Shown: piece by piece, positions 7,828 through 16,064 of the stretch | How the letters are laid out: each line of letters begins with the position of its first letter | Numbering within the stretch: position 1 is the first letter of the stretch | Origin: Janibacter corallicola NBRC 107790 | GTDB lineage: Bacteria > Actinomycetota > Actinomycetes > Actinomycetales > Dermatophilaceae | Direction: 5' to 3' | Assembly: GCF_001570965.1 (NCBI RefSeq) | Contig: NZ_BCSR01000004.1 | Coordinates: 62,001-126,000, forward strand | Length of the DNA stretch: 64,000 nt | The notes under the pieces: generated by a model | Seen by the model: the letters and a program-made list of their open reading frames with translations, nothing else | Told to the model about the DNA's origin: nothing | Database searches by the model: none | Position numbers and translations under genes: made by a program

Positions 7828-9094
7828 CGCTCATCATCTTCTTCCACATCGCGTAGGCACCGCGCATGCCCGTCTCGTCGGTGACCTGGGACGTGCGCTG
7901 CCCGTCCACGTCGGTCTCCCTCTCGAGCCCGCGGTTGAGCAGGATCGGCATGTCGGGGTCGCCGGCGGCACCCATCTGGACCCGCTCCCACCCCTCCGAG
8001 TCGTCCGGGCTCCCGAAACCGAAGGGCCCCTGGAAGTGCTCGTGGATGCGCAGCCGCTCCTGGTTGACCACCTCGGGGCCCCCGTCCATTCCGAGGGACA
8101 TGTGCCAGATCTCGGTCTCGTCGACGGAGATCGGAACGAGCACCCGCAGGAAGGAGATCGACATCGAGACATTGGGAAAGGTGTTGAGGTTGAACCCCGC
8201 ACCGTGGATCGAGCGGACGAAGCGCCGGATCTGCTCCTCGGAGTACTCCCCGCTCTCCCGCAGCTCGGCGACGACGTGGTCGAAGCGCGGCTGCAGCGGG
8301 GCGCCGTCGTCGACGTCCAGGTCCGAGTTGCCCGGCGCCATGATCGCGACCGCGTGACCGTTGCCCAGGTCGTGGGTCACGGCCTCCGGGTCGTTCATGA
8401 AGGACATCATGTCCGCGGTCTCGGCGTCGACGGAGGCCATCCACGACTTGTGCACCATCGGGAAGTGGTATCCGTCGGTGGTGTTCTCCAGCTGGATCTT
8501 CCAGTTGCCCCTGAAGCGGAACTTGTGGATCCCGGTGACCTTCGTCGGGTAACCGTTGCTCTGCTTGAAGAAGCGCTCCATCCACGGCTTCGCGTCACCG
8601 AGGAAGTCCTCGAGCGGTTCGGCGTCCTCGTTGAAGGTCGCGAAGATCATGCCCAGGTAGCTCTCCGTGCGCAGCCGGTGGAGCGGGAAGTCGCTCTTCT
8701 CGACGACACCCTCGTACCCCTCGGGGTAGGGGATCCCGCGCAGTCGGCCGTCCAGGGCGTAGGACCAGTTGTGGTATGGGCAGGTGAACCCGTTGGCCTT
8801 GCCCTTGGGCAGGTCGCACACCGTGGAGCCGCGGTGACGACACCGGTTGACCAGGGTGTGGAACTGGTGCTTGCGATCGCGAGAGACGATGACCGGCTGC
8901 TGCCCGACCCGGGTGGTCTTGAAGGATCCCTTCTCCGGCAGCTCGCTCTCGTGCGCGACCCACACCCAGGTGCGGTAGAAGATCTTCTCCATCTCCTCCG
9001 CGAAGATCTCCGGGTCCGTGTACGCACGACCGGCGATGCGGTCGCCCTCCAGCAGGCTCGCGTAGTCGCTCCTGGCGGTCTCGGCGATGGTCAT
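7820..9094 (-). CDS. iacC: Aromatic ring-hydroxylating dioxygenase large subunit (IacC-like)
   Basis: Catalytic alpha subunit, 424 residues. The Rieske [2Fe-2S] ligands are C85, H87, C105 and H108 (NRCRHRGSTVC and GFTCPYHNWSYALDG). The mononuclear iron site is D207-G-Y-H210 and H215 (ENTTDGYHFPMVHKSW), with D207 also serving as the electron bridge expected in this family. In the iac pathway IacC/IacD oxygenates the dioxindole-3-acetate-type intermediate, leading to catechol. Partners are the beta subunit (overlapping gene) and the IacF-like reductase two genes downstream. All key residues are present, so the enzyme should be active. No ring-cleavage dioxygenase for catechol lies in this window. 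Confidence 0.92.
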   Translation of the reverse strand: MTIAETARSDYASLLEGDRIAGRAYTDPEIFAEEMEKIFYRTWVWVAHESELPEKGSFKTTRVGQQPVIVSRDRKHQFHTLVNRCRHRGSTVCDLPKGKANGFTCPYHNWSYALDGRLRGIPYPEGYEGVVEKSDFPLHRLRTESYLGMIFATFNEDAEPLEDFLGDAKPWMERFFKQSNGYPTKVTGIHKFRFRGNWKIQLENTTDGYHFPMVHKSWMASVDAETADMMSFMNDPEAVTHDLGNGHAVAIMAPGNSDLDVDDGAPLQPRFDHVVAELRESGEYSEEQIRRFVRSIHGAGFNLNTFPNVSMSISFLRVLVPISVDETEIWHMSLGMDGGPEVVNQERLRIHEHFQGPFGFGSPDDSEGWERVQMGAAGDPDMPILLNRGLERETDVDGQRTSQVTDETGMRGAYAMWKKMMSDD

Positions 9095-9124
9095 GACTTC
9101 ACACTCCTTCTGTACGGCACCGGC

Positions 9125-9481
9125 TCAGACGTCGTCTCGGATCGTGAGGGCACGGCCCATGCGGGCCTCGATCTTGGCGTAACGCCACAGCGCGTGCTCC
9201 TCGTCGACCATCGTCGTGCGGAAGAGGTTGCAGGCGGCCTTGACCGTCTCCTGGTCGCGGACGTCGGCGAGGACGTAGCAGGTCCAGGGCCAGCCGTCGC
9301 TCGGGCCGACGACGTGGGCGTCGTCGTCCATGTTCCCGAGGACGGTGACGCCGTCCATGTCCTCCATGTCGCGCAGCATCCCGGCGAAGGCGGTCCAGAC
9401 GGTGCCGATCTGCGCCTTGGGCAGGTCGAAGAAGTTCTGGTTGATGCCCATGCAGAAGAGCACGCGCAGCGGGTCAGCCAT
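9125..9481 (-). CDS. iacB: Small conserved protein, IacB-like
   Basis: A 118-residue soluble protein of unknown biochemistry (MADPLRVLFCMGINQNFFDL; WPWTCYVLADVRDQETVKA), between the IacA-like oxygenase and the dioxygenase genes. Size and position are those of IacB in auxin-degradation clusters. The alternating beta/alpha pattern and DDDAHVVGP region suggest a ferredoxin-like (dimeric alpha-beta barrel) fold, as in small monooxygenases or muconolactone isomerases, but this is impression only. The intergenic gaps of about 30 bases on both sides place it firmly in the iacA-F operon. Confidence 0.7.
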   Translation of the reverse strand: MADPLRVLFCMGINQNFFDLPKAQIGTVWTAFAGMLRDMEDMDGVTVLGNMDDDAHVVGPSDGWPWTCYVLADVRDQETVKAACNLFRTTMVDEEHALWRYAKIEARMGRALTIRDDV

Positions 9482-9513
9482 GGTCAGTCCTTTCGTGCGA
9501 TCACGGTCAGTGG

Positions 9514-10668
9514 TCAGGGGAAGCTCGGGATGCCGGCCTCGGCGCCGAGGAGCAGGGCGCCGGAGGCCTCGTAGGTCCCGCCCTGGAGCATCGCGTGCTG
9601 CGGCGGCACGAGGGCGTCGCGCAGGTAGCGCTGCAACGGGTGCTTGTTGTAGATCGCCCCGGTCCCCGCGAGGTCGAAGGCGGCCAGCACGACCGCGCGG
9701 CTCTCGTGGGCCGCGTGGGACGTCGCGAGGCGGAGCAGCACCTTCTGCTCATCGCTCACCGCGTCGCCGGCGAGCACGGTCTGCCAGGCCTCGTCGGTCG
9801 TCTCGTAGAACCAGGCACGCGCCGAGCGCAGTCGGGCCTCGGCCCTGGCCAGACCGAGCTGGAAGGTGCCGGTCGTGCCCCGGCGGTTCCCGCCGGTGAT
9901 GCTCGTGCGCTGGCTGCCGACCTCACGGACGTAGTCGAGGGCGCCGCGGGCGGCACCGACGCCGGTGACCGCGAGCACCTGCGCCGCGTAGGCCAGGGCG
10001 GGGTACCGGTAGAGGGGCTCGTCCACGTTGGACTCACCGCCGCGGATGAAGGTGCGCTCGTGCGGGACGAAGACACCGTCGAGCTTGATGTCGTTCGAGC
10101 CCGTGGCACGCATCCCGGAGACGTCCCAGTTCTCGATGATCTCGGCCTCGTCCGGGAAGATCACCGCGTTGCGCGGCCGCGGATCGCTGGGGTCCTTCAG
10201 ACCGACCCCCAGGATGTCCGCGCCGGCGGAACCGCTGGCGAACTGCCACCGACCGGTGCAGCGGAAGCCCCCTTCGACGACCTCGGCCTCGAGCATGGGG
10301 AAGAGCGCACCGGCGTAGACGACGTCGGGGCCGTCGGCGTAGAGCTCGGCCTGGACCTCGAGCGGCAGCGCCGTGAGGTACGTGAGCGAGGACCCGAAGC
10401 TCGCGACCCACCCGGTGGCCGGATCGACCGCCGAGATCTGCTCGATGCGGTCCAGGAAGTCGGTCGGCGCCATCGGCTCGCCGCCGAATGTGCTCGGCGT
10501 CGATGCCCGGTAGATCCCCGCCCGCTTCAGGAGACGGACGTAGTCACGGGGAACATGACCCTGGTCGGTGAACTCGTCCCTGCGGTCCCGCAGGACGTCG
10601 AGTGCTTCCTGAAAGGCCTTCTCTCGCGCCGGGCCAGCGGGCTCGGCGAGCGCGTACTGTGCGGCCAC
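9514..10668 (-). CDS. iacA: Flavin-dependent indole-3-acetate monooxygenase (IacA-like)
   Basis: Protein of 384 residues with the acyl-CoA dehydrogenase/HpaB-HsaA fold: N-terminal helical domain, central barrel (GRWQFASGSAGADILGVG), C-terminal four-helix bundle (RSARAWFYETTDEAWQ; HPLQRYLRDALVP). This is the class D two-component flavin monooxygenase family to which IacA belongs. IacA performs the first hydroxylation of indole-3-acetate and also oxidises indole to indigo-forming products. It needs FADH2 or FMNH2, presumably from the fused flavin reductase at 1972-3168. It is the first gene of the minus-strand operon, divergent from the sensor kinase. A true acyl-CoA dehydrogenase is less likely given the neighbours. 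Confidence 0.86.
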   Translation of the reverse strand: MAAQYALAEPAGPAREKAFQEALDVLRDRRDEFTDQGHVPRDYVRLLKRAGIYRASTPSTFGGEPMAPTDFLDRIEQISAVDPATGWVASFGSSLTYLTALPLEVQAELYADGPDVVYAGALFPMLEAEVVEGGFRCTGRWQFASGSAGADILGVGLKDPSDPRPRNAVIFPDEAEIIENWDVSGMRATGSNDIKLDGVFVPHERTFIRGGESNVDEPLYRYPALAYAAQVLAVTGVGAARGALDYVREVGSQRTSITGGNRRGTTGTFQLGLARAEARLRSARAWFYETTDEAWQTVLAGDAVSDEQKVLLRLATSHAAHESRAVVLAAFDLAGTGAIYNKHPLQRYLRDALVPPQHAMLQGGTYEASGALLLGAEAGIPSFP

Positions 10669-10803
10669 CAGCGTCTCCGTTTCGTGTGCAACTTTGAACG
10701 AACACGCTCAACGTAGGTTCGGGCCGAACTCCGCCGCCATTGGTAGTTCCTCGGTTCCCGGTAAGGGAAACACCTAGGGACGTGGTGGCCCATCGGTGCA
10801 AGC
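10669..10803. promoter_or_regulatory. Divergent control region of iacA and the sensor kinase
   Basis: 135 bases separate the two starts. A 5-bp inverted repeat, TTCCC-GGTAA-GGGAA, occupies 10755-10769 and is the best visible operator candidate for the FixJ-like regulator of this locus. A related TTTCCCGAAAAC stretch lies upstream of the TRAP operon near 15969-15981. The AT-richer stretch at about 10680-10725 (CAACTTTGAACGAACACGCT) probably contains the iacA promoter. Assignment of sites is inference. Confidence 0.4.
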
Positions 10804-12318
10804 ATGTCGCCGACGAGTGAGGTGGCAACGGTGTTTCCGACCGGCAAGGACTTCGAGCAGATGACGCTGCACACCTCCACTGGTGTGCTCATCCACGAGG
10901 CGGTCTCGAAGAACATCCTGTGGGCCAACCCGTCCGCCTGCCGGATGTTCGGCTTCTCGCTCGAGGAGCTCAAGCCGCTCAAGGCCCACCACATGAGCGG
11001 CCAGGAGAAGCAGTACCGCCGGGCGCTGGGGGTCGCCTGGCTCGAGGACGCCGTCGTCCACGGCCGCAGTCGCCGGCAGTGGATGTACCGGCGACGTGAC
11101 GGGCAGGAGTTCCTCACCGACGCGGTCGCCGTGCGGATCGAGCTCGAGGACGGCCCGGCCGTCATGGTCCAGTTCCGCGAGATCGCCGAGGAGGTCGAGG
11201 TCCGCGAGGAGCTCCAGCGGGCCACGAGTTACCTGCAGCGCATCCTCACCTATGCCTCCGCGGGTGTCATCCTGCTGGACGAGGAGTGCCGCATCGTCGA
11301 CACCTCGCCGATGGCCGCCCGGCTCTTCGGGGCGCCCAAGGAGGCCGTGCTCGGCTGCCCCCTCGACGACGTCGTCACCGTGTCCCCGCCGCTGGACGAC
11401 TCCTCAGTCATCGCCGCGCTCACCGAGCACTCCCGCACGACCGAGCTGCGGTTGCGGCCCCGGGCCGGCGAGGAGCCGCCCTGGCTCTCGGGGCAGCTCG
11501 AGACGATTGCCCACGACGGCATCGAGTCCCGGGTCCTCGTGGTCCGGGACATCTCCGCCAAGGTCAGGATGGAGCAGGAGGCGGCCCGTCGGGACGCCGA
11601 GCTGCAGCGGGTGAGCCGGGAGAACGCCATGGGGGACATGGCGATGACGATCGCCCACGAGCTCGGGCAGCCCCTCGCCGCGAGCAACAACTTCCTCAAG
11701 GGCGCGGTCGCACGGATGGACGCACCGGAGCCGCAGGACGCCGCGGTCCGCTACGGGATCGACCACGCGCTGCTGCAGCTGACGCGCGCGTCCGAGATCG
11801 TCGCGAGCGTCAAGCGCTACGTGCAGCGGACCGAGACCCCCTCCGCGGCGGTGGACCTGACCGACATCGTCCGCGAGGGGCTGTACTTCGCCCAGATCTC
11901 CGCGACCGAGCAGAGCGTCGTCCTCGACGCCGACCTCGCCACGTCCCCGCTGCAGGTCACTGGCGAGCGCGTCCTCCTGGGCCAGGTCCTGCTCAATCTG
12001 CTGACCAACGCCATCCGGGAGGTCACGCCGCTCTCCGCCGACCGGCGGCGCATCCGCATTTTCACCCGTGAAGAGGACGGATACGCCTGCTGCAGCGTCG
12101 TGGACGAAGGGAGGGGGATGCCCACCGAGCCGGACGGCACCGCACCGAGTGGTTTCGTCCGCAGCTCCGGCGGTGCAGGCATCGGCCTGATGCTGTGCGA
12201 GCGGATCATCGAGCGTCATCGAGGGGAGATCGAGTTCGCGCCCAACTACCCCTTCGGGCCCGACCGGGAAGCCCGGGGGACGCGCGCCACGATCCGGATC
12301 CCGCTCGACCGCTCCTGA
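10804..12318 (+). CDS. PAS-domain sensor histidine kinase (FixL/StyS-like)
   Basis: Cytoplasmic sensor kinase, 504 residues, with no membrane segments. Two PAS domains (about residues 18-120, ILWANPSACRMFGFSLEEL, and about 140-250, GVILLDEECRIVDTSPMAA) precede a HisKA dimerisation helix with phosphoacceptor H285 (TIAHELGQPLAASNNF) and an ATPase domain with N-box LLNLLTNAIREV, G1 VVDEGRGMP and G2 GGAGIGLMLCERI. The HELGQPL signature is that of FixL-group kinases, whose partners are FixJ-type regulators, and one such regulator is encoded at 4909-5568. The soluble PAS domains suggest sensing of a cytoplasmic ligand such as indole-3-acetate or redox state (inference). The ATG used has only a weak ribosome site. 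Confidence 0.9.
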   Translation: MSPTSEVATVFPTGKDFEQMTLHTSTGVLIHEAVSKNILWANPSACRMFGFSLEELKPLKAHHMSGQEKQYRRALGVAWLEDAVVHGRSRRQWMYRRRDGQEFLTDAVAVRIELEDGPAVMVQFREIAEEVEVREELQRATSYLQRILTYASAGVILLDEECRIVDTSPMAARLFGAPKEAVLGCPLDDVVTVSPPLDDSSVIAALTEHSRTTELRLRPRAGEEPPWLSGQLETIAHDGIESRVLVVRDISAKVRMEQEAARRDAELQRVSRENAMGDMAMTIAHELGQPLAASNNFLKGAVARMDAPEPQDAAVRYGIDHALLQLTRASEIVASVKRYVQRTETPSAAVDLTDIVREGLYFAQISATEQSVVLDADLATSPLQVTGERVLLGQVLLNLLTNAIREVTPLSADRRRIRIFTREEDGYACCSVVDEGRGMPTEPDGTAPSGFVRSSGGAGIGLMLCERIIERHRGEIEFAPNYPFGPDREARGTRATIRIPLDRS

Positions 12319-12368
12319 CGGCGCGGGGAGCGCGCCGTCCGTCCTACGCTACGGTCCCGCCCTCGACC

Positions 12369-12935
12369 TCAGTCCTGCATGAGGACCGAGGTGGCGGGCA
12401 TGTCGTGGACGACCCCCTTCGGCAGCTCGGCGATGAGCACGTTCTCGGTCCGGGTGCGGGTGATCAGCCACCGATCGCCCTCGCGCCGGAAGGCGTTGTT
12501 CAGCCGGCTGGAGCGCACCCGGGTGGTGCCGTCCGCGAAGACCCAGGGCTGCATGTGGATCCACTGCCCCTCCGCGGTCTCCTCGTCGACATGGATCTGC
12601 TCGGCCGTCAGGTAGTGCGCGTTGAGCAGCAGCGCCGGGTCCTGCTTCTCACCCCAGAACCGCTCGAAGTGGGCCCGGATCGCCGAGGCTCCCTCGGCGC
12701 GGCCGAACTGGCCCTCGTAGTACTCGCCGACGCCCTCCCAGACCGCCTCGGGGGCGTACAGCTCCATGATGCGGTCGATCCGCTCGGAGTCGTCCGCGAT
12801 GCCCGGCTCGGGGCACGGCGTATCGCACAGGAACATGTACCGGGCCTGCACCCGCCGGATCTCGGCTTCGGCCTCGAGCACACCGATCCGGCGCTCGAGT
12901 GCGCCCACCCTGGCGGTCAGCTCGTCATCTCTCAT
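12369..12935 (-). CDS. SnoaL/NTF2-like protein
   Basis: Protein of 188 residues: a short N-terminal coiled helix (DDELTARVGALERRIGVLE) followed by an NTF2/SnoaL-like cone fold (RVQARYMFLCDT, RIMELYAPEAVWEG, GRAEGASAIRAHFERFWG). Such domains act as polyketide cyclases, steroid isomerases, lyases or dioxygenase beta subunits. Here it is last in a tight operon, 13 bases after the TRAP large permease, so it presumably acts on the imported compound or its first metabolite. No catalytic residues can be assigned with confidence. The HYLTAEQIHV region resembles the SnoaL_4-type subfamily found with aromatic catabolism. Confidence 0.78.
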   Translation of the reverse strand: MRDDELTARVGALERRIGVLEAEAEIRRVQARYMFLCDTPCPEPGIADDSERIDRIMELYAPEAVWEGVGEYYEGQFGRAEGASAIRAHFERFWGEKQDPALLLNAHYLTAEQIHVDEETAEGQWIHMQPWVFADGTTRVRSSRLNNAFRREGDRWLITRTRTENVLIAELPKGVVHDMPATSVLMQD

Positions 12936-12948
12936 GCGGCATCTCCTT

Positions 12949-14271
12949 TCACGAGCCCATGAAGCCGGGCAGGAACAGCACGACGTCCGGGAAGACGGCC
13001 AGGATCGTGATGACGACCAGGTCGGAGACGATCCAGGGCAGCACCGACCGGTAGAGCAGCGACATCTTCAGGTGCGGCGCCACTCCCTTCATGACGAACA
13101 GGCTCATCCCGAACGGCGGTGTCGTGTTGGCGATCTGCAGGTTGATCAGCAGCAGGACGCTGAACCACACCGGGTCCCACCCGAAGGCGGTGACGATGGG
13201 CATGAACAGCGGTGCGGTCACGAGCATGATCGAGACCTGGTCGATGAAGGCGCCGAGGACGAGCAGGACGACCATGATCACCAGGAGCATCAGGAAGGTG
13301 CCCGACACGGTGCCGGTCACGGCGCTCACGAGACCACTCGTGGCACCCGAGAAGCTCATCAGCTGCGCGTAGAGGGTCGACCCGAGGACGATCGCGAAGA
13401 TCATCGTGGTCGTGCGGACCGTACCGACGGCGGAGTCGTAGAGCCCCTGCCAGGTCAGCCTGCGGGTCACGACCCCGAGGAGCAACGCGGCCACTGCGCC
13501 GATGGCCGCGGCCTCGGTGGGTGTGGCGACCCCGAGGAAGATCGTGCCGAGCACCGCCACCACGATGACGCCGGGGCCGAGGGCCCGGCGCACCCCGGCG
13601 CCCAGCGCCGTGGCGAGACTGCGCTTGGGTGAGTCCTCGGCCTGGCCGTCGGCCCCGCGCCGGCTCCACACCCAGATGATGCACACGTAACCGACGGTCA
13701 TCATCAGGCCGGGGACGATCCCGGCGATGAGCAAGGGGCCGATCGGCACCTGGGCGACCCCACCCCAGAGGATCGCGAGCGCGCTCGGCGGGAGGACCAT
13801 CGCCAGGCCGCCCGCCGCCAGGATCGACCCGACGGCCAGCCGCTGGTCGTAGCCGCGCCGCTCCATGTCCGGCAGGAGGGTGCGCCCGAAGAGCGCGGTG
13901 TTGGCAAGTGTGGATCCCGAGAGCAGGCCGAATGCGGCACCCCCACCCACCGCGACCATGGCAAGCCGACCAGGCATGCGCCGCATGGCGATGGAGAGCT
14001 CGTCCAGCGCCTCCTGGGCCACCTGACTTCGGAACATGAGCTCACCCATGAGGATGAACAGCGGGATCGCGGTGAACGTGAAGGTCGTGACGCTGCCGAG
14101 GATGCTCAGGCCGATCTGGTTCAGGGCGGCGTTGACGTCGCCGTACACCACGAGCGCCCCCAACGCACCGGTCCCCAACATGGCGAAGGCCACCGGGACC
14201 CGCAGGATCAGCAGGATCAGCAGGACGGCCAGGAAGGAGCCGAGGAAGGCGTACCAGGACATGTCGAGCAT
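12949..14271 (-). CDS. dctM: TRAP transporter large permease (DctM)
   Basis: Integral membrane protein of 440 residues with about 12 hydrophobic segments, the M subunit of a tripartite ATP-independent periplasmic transporter. It drives solute uptake with a sodium gradient. Diagnostic DctM motifs include PLFILMGELMFRSQVAQEALDE, GGAAFGLLSGSTLANTALFG and LPPSALAILWGG (short stretches of longer conserved blocks). Its ATG overlaps the stop of the small permease (ATGA), the normal arrangement. The neighbouring P and Q genes are complete. Substrate cannot be read from the M subunit. Confidence 0.94.
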   Translation of the reverse strand: MLDMSWYAFLGSFLAVLLILLILRVPVAFAMLGTGALGALVVYGDVNAALNQIGLSILGSVTTFTFTAIPLFILMGELMFRSQVAQEALDELSIAMRRMPGRLAMVAVGGGAAFGLLSGSTLANTALFGRTLLPDMERRGYDQRLAVGSILAAGGLAMVLPPSALAILWGGVAQVPIGPLLIAGIVPGLMMTVGYVCIIWVWSRRGADGQAEDSPKRSLATALGAGVRRALGPGVIVVAVLGTIFLGVATPTEAAAIGAVAALLLGVVTRRLTWQGLYDSAVGTVRTTTMIFAIVLGSTLYAQLMSFSGATSGLVSAVTGTVSGTFLMLLVIMVVLLVLGAFIDQVSIMLVTAPLFMPIVTAFGWDPVWFSVLLLINLQIANTTPPFGMSLFVMKGVAPHLKMSLLYRSVLPWIVSDLVVITILAVFPDVVLFLPGFMGS

Positions 14272-14867
14272 CAGTCATTGCCCTTTCGGACGACACGGAC
14301 GTCGACGACGACCTTGCGGATGAGGACCACGAGGACGAGCAGGAAGCAGATGACGGCCACCCCGCTGACCCACTGGCGCGGGATGTCGAGCTCCCCGCTC
14401 AGGGTCGTGCCGGTCATCAGGTCCGTGCGGAAGACCTCCGACAGGGCGTAGATGACCATCACCGTCACGAGGATCTGCACGGCGTCGACGAAGAGCTCGA
14501 GGCGGCCCACCCGCTTCTCGCCCAAGGCGGAGTCGATGATCTCGAGGCGCACGTGCTCATCGCGGTAGGACAGCCCCGCCGCCCCGAGGACGACGACCAC
14601 GAGCATCGACAGCGAGGCCAGCTCGATGAGCCCGAGGACTCCGTGGCCGGTGTAGCGCAGGATCACACCCACGGCCACACCGACCATCAGGATGAGGACG
14701 ACGGCGGCACCGACAGCCTCGGGGATCTTCGCCGGCAGCCAGTCGGGATTGGCCAGTGCCTCCTGCTCCGCCTCCGAGTGGTGCAGGTGTGACGCCGCGA
14801 GGACGTCCTCCTCCCCCGCCTCGGGTCCGTCGTCGCGATCGGGGCCGGTGCGTTCAGAGTCGGCCAT
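14271..14867 (-). CDS. dctQ: TRAP transporter small permease (DctQ)
   Basis: Small TRAP membrane subunit of 198 residues. An unusually long, acidic cytoplasmic N-terminus (about 50 residues, ADSERTGPDRDDGPEAGEED) precedes four hydrophobic helices (VVLILMVGVAVGVILRYTG; LASLSMLVVVVLGAAGLSYR). The YRDEHVRLEIID motif after the second helix is typical of DctQ. It is coupled to DctM by a 4-base overlap and starts three bases after the binding-protein stop. Confidence 0.92.
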   Translation of the reverse strand: MADSERTGPDRDDGPEAGEEDVLAASHLHHSEAEQEALANPDWLPAKIPEAVGAAVVLILMVGVAVGVILRYTGHGVLGLIELASLSMLVVVVLGAAGLSYRDEHVRLEIIDSALGEKRVGRLELFVDAVQILVTVMVIYALSEVFRTDLMTGTTLSGELDIPRQWVSGVAVICFLLVLVVLIRKVVVDVRVVRKGND

Positions 14868-14870
14868 GGT

Positions 14871-15929
14871 TCACTTCTTGGGCTTGATGCTCGTCCCCCC
14901 GGGGACGACGCTGCTCAGGTCCTTGGCGTACTGCGCCTGGAACTTCTCGCGAATCTTCTCGGCCTCGGGACCCTTGGAGGAGATGCGCTTCCAGTCCAGC
15001 GCGTCCCATGCGTCGACATAGGCGATGGACAGGATCTTCTCCTCGTCCTTGCCCTTGAAGGTGATGGGCTCCACGCCTGCCTTCTGCCACTCCGCGGTCT
15101 CCTTGGCCGCCACGTCACCGAAGTGGTCGAAGATCTTCGGCTCGAGCTCGACCATCGTGTCGGTGATGGCCTGCTGGGTCTCCTCGTCGAGGGACTTCCA
15201 CTTCGCGTCGTTGATGACCGTGTTGGCCAGCGAGTCGTAGAAGCGCGGCTCGACGTAGTACTTGGCCACCTTGGGGATGCCCAGGTCCTTGGCCCCCACG
15301 GACGTCCAGGCGGATCCGTCGATGACCCCGCGCTCGAGGGCCGTGTAGATCTCCCCGCCCGGCAGGTCCACCGGCGTGCCACCGAGAGACTCGACCATGT
15401 TGGAGGTCGCCGACGAGGTTCGGATCGAGAGCCCCTTGAAGCTGGGGTTGGTCAGCTCCTTCTTCGTGAAGAGCACCTGCGGGATGCCCGAGATGCTGTG
15501 CCCGACGTAGTGCAGGCCGGCGTCCTCGTGGACCTGTTCCCACAGGTCGGAGATGCCCTCCTTGCGCTCCTCCTCCGGGGTGAAGGGGGAGAAGCGCTGC
15601 AGCTCGAGGGCGGGAACCTGCTGGACGTAGTAGTCCCCCGGCAGGGCCGCCCCGTCGATGGCGCCGGACTGGACCCCCTCGATCATCTGGTTGGGCTCCA
15701 TCGTCTCCGGACCGCCCTTGTACTTGATCGTGATCCAGGGCGCCTTCTTCTCCAGCTCGTCGGCGAACCTGAAGAATCCTGCGTTGAGCGGGTGGTCCTT
15801 CGCGAAGGACGTGACGAAGGACAACTCGACGTTCTGGTGACCGTTCGTGGAGCCGCCGGCTGATTCACCACACGCGGCGGCGGTGGTGGCGAGGGCGGCA
15901 ATACTGGTTACCGCGAGGATCCTCTTCAT
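14871..15929 (-). CDS. dctP: TRAP substrate-binding lipoprotein (DctP)
   Basis: Extracytoplasmic solute receptor, 352 residues, with a lipoprotein signal (MKRILAVTSIAALATTAAAC; lipid-modified Cys at residue 20). The DctP fold is supported by LSFVTSFAKDHPLNAGFFRF, the conserved ligand region DLPGGEIYTALERGVIDGSAWT and FKGLSIRTSS, where Arg normally pairs with the substrate carboxylate. Ligands of this family are therefore usually carboxylic acids. Lying next to an auxin-degradation locus, it could import indole-3-acetate or a related aromatic acid, but this is inference. The ATG has AAAGGAG six bases upstream; an upstream in-frame extension lacks a signal and was rejected. Confidence 0.93.
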   Translation of the reverse strand: MKRILAVTSIAALATTAAACGESAGGSTNGHQNVELSFVTSFAKDHPLNAGFFRFADELEKKAPWITIKYKGGPETMEPNQMIEGVQSGAIDGAALPGDYYVQQVPALELQRFSPFTPEEERKEGISDLWEQVHEDAGLHYVGHSISGIPQVLFTKKELTNPSFKGLSIRTSSATSNMVESLGGTPVDLPGGEIYTALERGVIDGSAWTSVGAKDLGIPKVAKYYVEPRFYDSLANTVINDAKWKSLDEETQQAITDTMVELEPKIFDHFGDVAAKETAEWQKAGVEPITFKGKDEEKILSIAYVDAWDALDWKRISSKGPEAEKIREKFQAQYAKDLSSVVPGGTSIKPKK

Positions 15930-16064
15930 GAGATACTCCTTTGTTCCCATTTCGTGCAGGAGGGGGCGTTTCCCGAAAACCCCGGCGTGCATGGATTCAG
16001 GGCACCGACTTGTGACTTTCGGGAGATTATCGACTGCCGAGTTTCCTCGGTATCAGGGATTCCT
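15930..16064 (-). promoter_or_regulatory. Upstream region of the TRAP operon
   Basis: 135 bases between the hydroxyacyl-CoA-dehydrogenase-like gene and dctP, with reduced GC. It contains a CCGAG-TTTC-CTCGG inverted repeat (about 16038-16051) and a GTTTCCCGAAAAC element (about 15969-15981) resembling the TTCCCG repeat upstream of iacA. It probably holds a separate promoter for dctPQM. Elements are tentative. Confidence 0.35.

Noticed and set aside
9514-10668. Annotation as a fatty acyl-CoA dehydrogenase
   Set aside because: The fold is shared, but the neighbours (IacB to IacF homologues, flavin reductase, dioxygenase) fit a flavin monooxygenase far better.
12949-15929. Naming the TRAP system a C4-dicarboxylate transporter
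   Set aside because: The dct symbols reflect the family only; the binding-protein sequence and context do not identify the ligand.
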